A stretch of DNA of 64,000 bases, taken from Allobosea sp039673065. Its GTDB lineage: Bacteria > Pseudomonadota > Alphaproteobacteria > Rhizobiales > Beijerinckiaceae. The position numbers and the translations under genes were made by a program. Where the stretch lies: contig NZ_JBDJKW010000003.1 of the NCBI RefSeq assembly GCF_039673065.1, forward strand, positions 303,084-367,083. Direction: 5' to 3'. A model generated the notes under the pieces. The model made no database searches. It was not told the origin of the DNA and was given only the letters and a program-made list of their open reading frames with translations. Every line of letters begins with the position of its first letter. Positions within the stretch are counted from its first letter, which is position 1. Positions 59,932 through 64,000 of the stretch are shown here, in pieces.

Positions 59932-59940
59932 GAACATTTG
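59932..59940. promoter_or_regulatory. Possible SorC half-operator before the oxidoreductase gene
   Basis: GAACATTTG here is the exact reverse complement of the CAAATGTTC of the 54809-54817 operator arm. It is in an AT-rich stretch (59932-59960, with TATAGA at 59946-59951) in the 128-bp gap between deoB and the COG4091-type gene. It may mark a second SorC-controlled promoter. The second arm is not apparent. Confidence 0.4.
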
Positions 59941-60006
59941 TAATCTATAGAAGCAAAAGTGCAGATCCGGATCGCTCGGCGACGGGTCGCGCGCATGGAG
60001 GACTTC

Positions 60007-61332
60007 ATGGGCATCAATGTCGCGCCGACCGGACTGGCGCGTGATCTTCTGGCGCGTGCCGATACCGGCCGCCCCGTCCGAATCGGGCTGATCGGCTCGG
60101 GCGAGATGGGCACCGATATCGTCACCCGCGTCGCCCACATGCCGGGCATCAGCATCGGCGCGATCTGCGATCTCGACCCGGCTGCGGCGCGCAAGGCGGT
60201 CGACATCGCCTATGGCGAGCAGGGCCATCATCACGAGGCCGGCCGCCTCTCCGATCTCAACGCCGCCATGGAGGCCGGCAAGATCGCGATCACCGGCGAT
60301 GCCGGGCTCGTCCTGTCGAGCGGGCTGATCGACGTCGTCATCGACGCGACCGGCGTGCCGGCGGTCGGCGCCGAGATCGGCCTTTCGGCGATGGAGCACG
60401 GCAAGCACCTAGTGATGATGAACGTCGAGGCCGACGTCACCATCGGCGCCTATCTCAAGAGCGAGGCCGACCGGCTCGGCGTCACCTATTCGCTCGGCGC
60501 CGGCGACGAGCCCTCCTCCTGCATGGAGCTGATCGAGTTCGTCTCGGCCATGGGCCATCCGATCGTGGCGGCCGGCAAGGGCAAGAACAACCCGCTCAAC
60601 GTCGACGCGGTGCCGGACGACTACGCCGAGGAGGCGGCGCGCCGGCACATGAACGTGCGCATGCTGGTCGAGTTCGTCGACGGCTCGAAGACCATGGTCG
60701 AGATGGCGGCGATCGCCAACGCCACCGGGCTGGTGCCCGACAAGCCGGGGATGCACGGCCCGGCCGCGACGCTCGACCAGCTCTCCTCAACCCTGGTGCC
60801 GCAGAAGGATGGCGGCGTGCTCTCGCGCGTCGGCGTCGTCGACTACTCGATCGGCAAGGGCGTGGCGCCGGGCGTCTTCGTCGTCGCCGACATGTCGCAT
60901 CCGCGGATCTCGGAGCGCATGGAGGACCTGAAGATGGGCAAGGGGCCCTACTTCACCTTCCACCGCCCCTATCACCTGACCTCGCTGGAAGTGCCGCTGA
61001 CCTGCGCCCGCGTCGTGCTCTACGGCAAGCCCGACATGGTGCCGCTGGCGCGCCCCGTCGCCGAGGTCTGCGCCGTCGCCAAGAAGGACCTGAAGCCGGG
61101 CGACCGGCTCGACGCCATCGGCGAGTACTGCTACCGCGCCTGGATCATGACGGCCGGCGAGGCACGCGACGCCTCTGCCATTCCTTGCGGCCTGTTGCAG
61201 GCCGGCACCGTCACCGCCCCGATCCGCAAGGGCGAGCTCATCACCTACGCCAATGCCTCCGTCGTGCCCGGCTCGAAGATCGCCGCGCTGCGGGCGAGGC
61301 AGGACGCGCTCATCCTCGGCAAGGGAGCCTGA
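60007..61332 (+). CDS. COG4091-type NAD(P)-binding oxidoreductase with C-terminal SAF-like domain
   Basis: A 441-residue protein. The N-terminal Rossmann domain has GLIGSGEMG (GxGxxG at residues 30-35) followed by ICDLDPAAARK, and MMNVEADVTIGAYLKSEAD resembles homoserine dehydrogenase-type folds. The C-terminal 100 residues (AVAKKDLKPGDRLDAIGEY, IRKGELITYANASV) form an SAF-like domain. COG4091 proteins are predicted homoserine-dehydrogenase-like enzymes without a firmly assigned reaction known to me. ATG 60007 is preferred because GGAGG lies five bases upstream; an ATG at 59995 is possible. It begins an oxidoreductase-E1-E1-E2 run with gaps of a few bases. Confidence 0.82.
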   Translation: MGINVAPTGLARDLLARADTGRPVRIGLIGSGEMGTDIVTRVAHMPGISIGAICDLDPAAARKAVDIAYGEQGHHHEAGRLSDLNAAMEAGKIAITGDAGLVLSSGLIDVVIDATGVPAVGAEIGLSAMEHGKHLVMMNVEADVTIGAYLKSEADRLGVTYSLGAGDEPSSCMELIEFVSAMGHPIVAAGKGKNNPLNVDAVPDDYAEEAARRHMNVRMLVEFVDGSKTMVEMAAIANATGLVPDKPGMHGPAATLDQLSSTLVPQKDGGVLSRVGVVDYSIGKGVAPGVFVVADMSHPRISERMEDLKMGKGPYFTFHRPYHLTSLEVPLTCARVVLYGKPDMVPLARPVAEVCAVAKKDLKPGDRLDAIGEYCYRAWIMTAGEARDASAIPCGLLQAGTVTAPIRKGELITYANASVVPGSKIAALRARQDALILGKGA

Positions 61333-61336
61333 CATC

Positions 61337-62368
61337 ATGGCCGCTCCGGCAGTCGCCGCCGCGACGCAAGACACCACCAACCTGCCCTTCCTCTACCGGC
61401 ACTATCCGCGCGAGGCGCTGCTCGACGCGCTGCGCCGAATGCACCTGATCCGCCAGTTCGAGGAAGGCGCCGAAGAGAGCTACATGCGCGGGCTGATCCA
61501 CGGCACCATGCATCTCTCCATCGGCCAGGAGGCCAGCGCCGTCGGCATCTGCCTGCCGCTGACGCGCGAGGACCAGATCACCTCGACCCATCGCGGCCAC
61601 GGCCACTGCATCGCCAAGGGCGCCGAGGTGAAGCGCATGTTCGCCGAGTTCTTCGGCAAGACCACCGGATATTGCGGCGGCCGCGGCGGCTCGATGCACA
61701 TCGCCGACGTCTCGACCGGCAATCTCGGCGCCAACGGCATCGTCGGCGGCGGCATCCCGATCGCGGTCGGCGCCGCCCTGACCGCCAAGCGCCTGCGCAC
61801 CGGCAAGGTCGCAGTCTCGTTCTTCGGCGACGGCGCCAACAATGAGGGCGCCTTCCACGAAGCGCTCAACATGGCCTCCGTCTGGACGCTGCCCGTGGTC
61901 TTTGTCTGCGAGAACAACGGCTACGGCATGTCGACCTCGACCGCCCGCTCGACCGCCGTGCCCAACATCGCCGACCGCGCCGCCGCCTATGGCATGCCCG
62001 GCGTCATCGTCGACGGCAACGACCTCTCGGCGGTGGCGGAAGCCTCGCACATCGCGGTGGAGCGCGCCCGTCGCGGCGAGGGCCCCAGCCTGATCGAGTG
62101 CAAGACCTATCGCTATCGCGGCCACTCCAAGAGCGACCGCAACCGCTACCGCACCAAGGACGAGATCGACGACTGGATGGCCAATCGCGACCCGATCGCC
62201 CGTTACGAGGCGCAGCTCGCGGAGTTCGGCATCGCCACCGACGCGGAGATCGCGGCGGTGCGCGAGGCCGTGCGCGCCGAGATCGCCGCCGGCATCGAGT
62301 TCGCCAAGGAAAGCCCGGCGCCGGCGACAGCCGATCTCGCCCTCGACGTCTACACGGAGCGGAACTGA
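61337..62368 (+). CDS. Thiamine-diphosphate-dependent dehydrogenase E1 alpha subunit (AcoA/PdhA-like)
   Basis: A 343-residue subunit of a 2-oxo-acid or acetoin dehydrogenase-type complex. The thiamine-diphosphate motif begins at GDGANNEGAFHEALNMA near residue 163 and ends in ENNGYGMST; THRGHGHCIAKGAE and GYCGGRGGSMHIADV are E1 alpha signatures. It lacks mitochondrial phosphorylation features. The C-terminal DPIARYEAQLAEFG is typical. It starts 4 bp after the oxidoreductase stop and ends in a TGATG overlap with the beta gene. Confidence 0.9.
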   Translation: MAAPAVAAATQDTTNLPFLYRHYPREALLDALRRMHLIRQFEEGAEESYMRGLIHGTMHLSIGQEASAVGICLPLTREDQITSTHRGHGHCIAKGAEVKRMFAEFFGKTTGYCGGRGGSMHIADVSTGNLGANGIVGGGIPIAVGAALTAKRLRTGKVAVSFFGDGANNEGAFHEALNMASVWTLPVVFVCENNGYGMSTSTARSTAVPNIADRAAAYGMPGVIVDGNDLSAVAEASHIAVERARRGEGPSLIECKTYRYRGHSKSDRNRYRTKDEIDDWMANRDPIARYEAQLAEFGIATDAEIAAVREAVRAEIAAGIEFAKESPAPATADLALDVYTERN

Positions 62369-63366
62369 TGGACACCGCGGTCAGGGAACTGAGCTATTCG
62401 CAGGCGATCCAGGAGGCGATGGCGATCGCGCTTGAGGCCGACGAGCGCGTCGTGCTGATGGGCGAGGATATCGGCGTCTATGGCGGCGCCTTCCAGGTCA
62501 CCGGCGACCTGATCGAGCGCTTCGGGCCGGAGCGGGTCATGGACACGCCGATTTCGGAGCTCGGCGGCGCCGGCGTCGCGGTCGGCGCGGCGGTCACCGG
62601 CCTGCGCCCGATCTTCGAGTTCCAGTTCTCGGATTTCGCCACGCTCGCCATGGAGCAGATCGTCAACCAGGCGGCCAAGATGCGCTACATGCTCGGCGGC
62701 GCCGTCTCGGTGCCGCTGGTGATGCGCTTCCCCGCAGGCTCCGGCACCGGTGCCGCGGCCCAGCACAGCCAGAGCCTGGAAGCCTGGCTCGGCCATGTGC
62801 CGGGGCTGAAGGTGCTGCAGCCCGCGACGCCCTATGACGCCAAGGGCATGCTGCTCGCCGCCGTCGCCGATCCCGACCCGGTGATGATCTTCGAGCACAA
62901 GCTGCTCTACAAGATGAAGGGCCCGGTGCCGGAGGGGCACTACACGGTGCCGATCGGCAAGGCGGAGATCCGCCGCGAGGGCAGCGACCTCACCATCGTC
63001 GCCACCTCGATCATGGTGCACAAGGCGCTCGAGGCGGCCCAGACACTGGCCGGCGAGGGCATCGACATCGAGGTCGTCGACCTGCGCAGCATCCGCCCGC
63101 TCGACCGCGACACCCTGGTCGCCAGCGTGCGCAAGACCTCGCGCCTGCTCTGCGTCTACGAGGGCGTGAAGACGCTCGGAATCGGCGCCGAGATCAGCGC
63201 CACCATCGCCGAGAGCGAGGCCTTCGACTATCTCGACGCGCCGATCGTGCGCCTCGGCGGGGCGGAGACGCCGATCCCCTACAATCCCGATCTCGAAAAG
63301 GCCGCCGTGCCGCAGGTGCCGGATATCGTCGCCGCCGCGCGCGACCTCGTCCGCGGGGTGCGCTGA
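62368..63366 (+). CDS. Thiamine-diphosphate-dependent dehydrogenase E1 beta subunit (AcoB/PdhB-like)
   Basis: A 332-residue transketolase-like subunit. MGEDIGVYGGAFQVTGDL, DTPISELGGAGVAVGAAVTG and EHKLLYKMKGPVPEG match E1 beta proteins; VVDLRSIRPLDRDTL is the usual C-terminal half motif. It forms the alpha2beta2 E1 with the preceding gene. The ATG at 62368 overlaps the alpha stop by 1 bp. Whether the substrate is pyruvate, acetoin or a sugar-derived keto acid cannot be read from the sequence. Confidence 0.9.
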   Translation: MDTAVRELSYSQAIQEAMAIALEADERVVLMGEDIGVYGGAFQVTGDLIERFGPERVMDTPISELGGAGVAVGAAVTGLRPIFEFQFSDFATLAMEQIVNQAAKMRYMLGGAVSVPLVMRFPAGSGTGAAAQHSQSLEAWLGHVPGLKVLQPATPYDAKGMLLAAVADPDPVMIFEHKLLYKMKGPVPEGHYTVPIGKAEIRREGSDLTIVATSIMVHKALEAAQTLAGEGIDIEVVDLRSIRPLDRDTLVASVRKTSRLLCVYEGVKTLGIGAEISATIAESEAFDYLDAPIVRLGGAETPIPYNPDLEKAAVPQVPDIVAAARDLVRGVR

Positions 63367-63368
63367 CC

Positions 63369-64000
63369 ATGCCGGTCGAGGTCATTCTCCCCAAGGTCGA
63401 CATGGACATGGCGACCGGCCGCATCTCGGCCTGGTATGTCGAGGCCGGCGCCACCGTCTCGAAGGGCGACGTGCTCTTCGAGATCGAGACCGACAAGGCG
63501 GCGATGGAGATCGACGCCCCGGCGAGCGGCGTCCTGCGCGACGTCACCGGGCAGGTCGGCGTCGACATCCCGGTCGGCGCCGCCGTCGCCTGGATCTACG
63601 AGCCGGGCGAGGCCGAGGCCAGCGCGCCTGCATCCGGCGCGCCCGCAGCCGAGGCGTCGTCGCCCGCCGCCCCGGCGCCCGCGATCATCGCGGAGGCCGC
63701 ACCCGCCACCCAGCCCGAACCCGGCGCGGAACCGAAGCCCGCGGCCTGCTGCGCTCCCGCGCAGGGCGCGGGTGTGCGCGCCTCGCCGCTGGCGCGTCGC
63801 CTGGCGAAGGAAGCCGGGATCGATCTCGGTGCGGTTCAGGGTTCTGGTCCGCATGGCCGGATCGTCGAGAAGGACATCGCGGCGGCGAAGGCCGGTGGTG
63901 GAGCCAAGACCGCGAACGCATCTGTCTCCCAGACAAGCGCACCTTCTGCGCCGATGCCGGCCGCCGCGCCGCTCGCCACCGGCCAGTCGGACGAGCAGGT
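63369..64000 (+). CDS. Dihydrolipoamide acyltransferase (E2) of the dehydrogenase complex, N-terminal part
   Basis: The frame is open to the window edge (210 residues visible). The N-terminal lipoyl domain PVEVILPKVDMDMATGRISAW has its lipoate lysine at residue 43 in EIETDKAAMEI. An alanine/proline linker then leads to an E1/E3-binding domain ASPLARRLAKEAGIDLGAVQ with GSGPHGRIVEKDI. The catalytic domain must lie outside. It is the third complex gene and directly follows E1 beta by 2 bp. Confidence 0.9.
   Translation, partial: MPVEVILPKVDMDMATGRISAWYVEAGATVSKGDVLFEIETDKAAMEIDAPASGVLRDVTGQVGVDIPVGAAVAWIYEPGEAEASAPASGAPAAEASSPAAPAPAIIAEAAPATQPEPGAEPKPAACCAPAQGAGVRASPLARRLAKEAGIDLGAVQGSGPHGRIVEKDIAAAKAGGGAKTANASVSQTSAPSAPMPAAAPLATGQSDEQ

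Overview
The window is about 68-70% G+C, densely coded, and uses ATG/GTG starts, many 4-bp ATGA overlaps and short intergenic gaps. Gene content (fused indolepyruvate oxidoreductase, two liv-type or sugar-type ABC importers, SorC and FadR-type regulators, a DUF1674/SDHAF4-like protein, a Pls/PosA-type synthetase, a RIME-like intergenic palindrome) points to an alphaproteobacterium of the order Hyphomicrobiales (Rhizobiales). The Bosea/Bradyrhizobium/Methylobacterium range fits, but the genus cannot be fixed from sequence reading alone. I see no tRNA, rRNA, CRISPR array, transposase or phage gene: this is chromosomal-type DNA with several catabolic and transport islands.

Layout. 1-12.4 kb: the end of a fused indolepyruvate:ferredoxin oxidoreductase, a Crp-family regulator, an acyl-CoA synthetase, a complete branched-chain-amino-acid-type ABC importer (livG-H-M-K-F), a YugP-like metallopeptidase and a PaaK-like ligase. 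Together they look like an uptake-and-CoA-activation module for aromatic or other organic acids. 12.4-30.3 kb: mainly housekeeping genes (ung, a Tat-exported nucleotidase, hemH, stomatin/NfeD pair, L,D-transpeptidase, cfa, htpX, rsmB, a heparinase-fold protein, purH) plus a soluble globin-coupled chemoreceptor. 30.3-34.6 kb: a sulfonate/nitrate-type ABC importer with an embedded FadR-type regulator and a small monooxygenase, divergent from a PPC/DUF296 gene, with a 36-bp palindrome between them.

34.7-47.6 kb: an OmpV/MipA outer-membrane protein, a 1332-residue Pls/PosA-like single-module non-ribosomal synthetase, two fused ABC transporters, a ChaN-like protein, a HemS/ChuX-like protein and a hemoglobin/heme-type TonB receptor, the last five on one strand. 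47.6-53.4 kb: a NodT-type outer membrane factor, MacA and MacB in one operon, and an orphan PhnD-like binding protein with a clear terminator.

53.7-64 kb: the most intriguing region. A SorC-family regulator precedes an operator-like perfect inverted repeat and a binding protein/permease/ATPase importer of the Fe3+/AfuABC type. Then come phosphopentomutase, a COG4091-type oxidoreductase with a SAF-like C-terminus, and the E1 alpha, E1 beta and (partial) E2 subunits of a 2-oxo-acid/acetoin dehydrogenase-type complex. The set reads as a dedicated pathway for an imported, possibly phosphorylated, sugar-like compound. The assignment of that substrate is inference.
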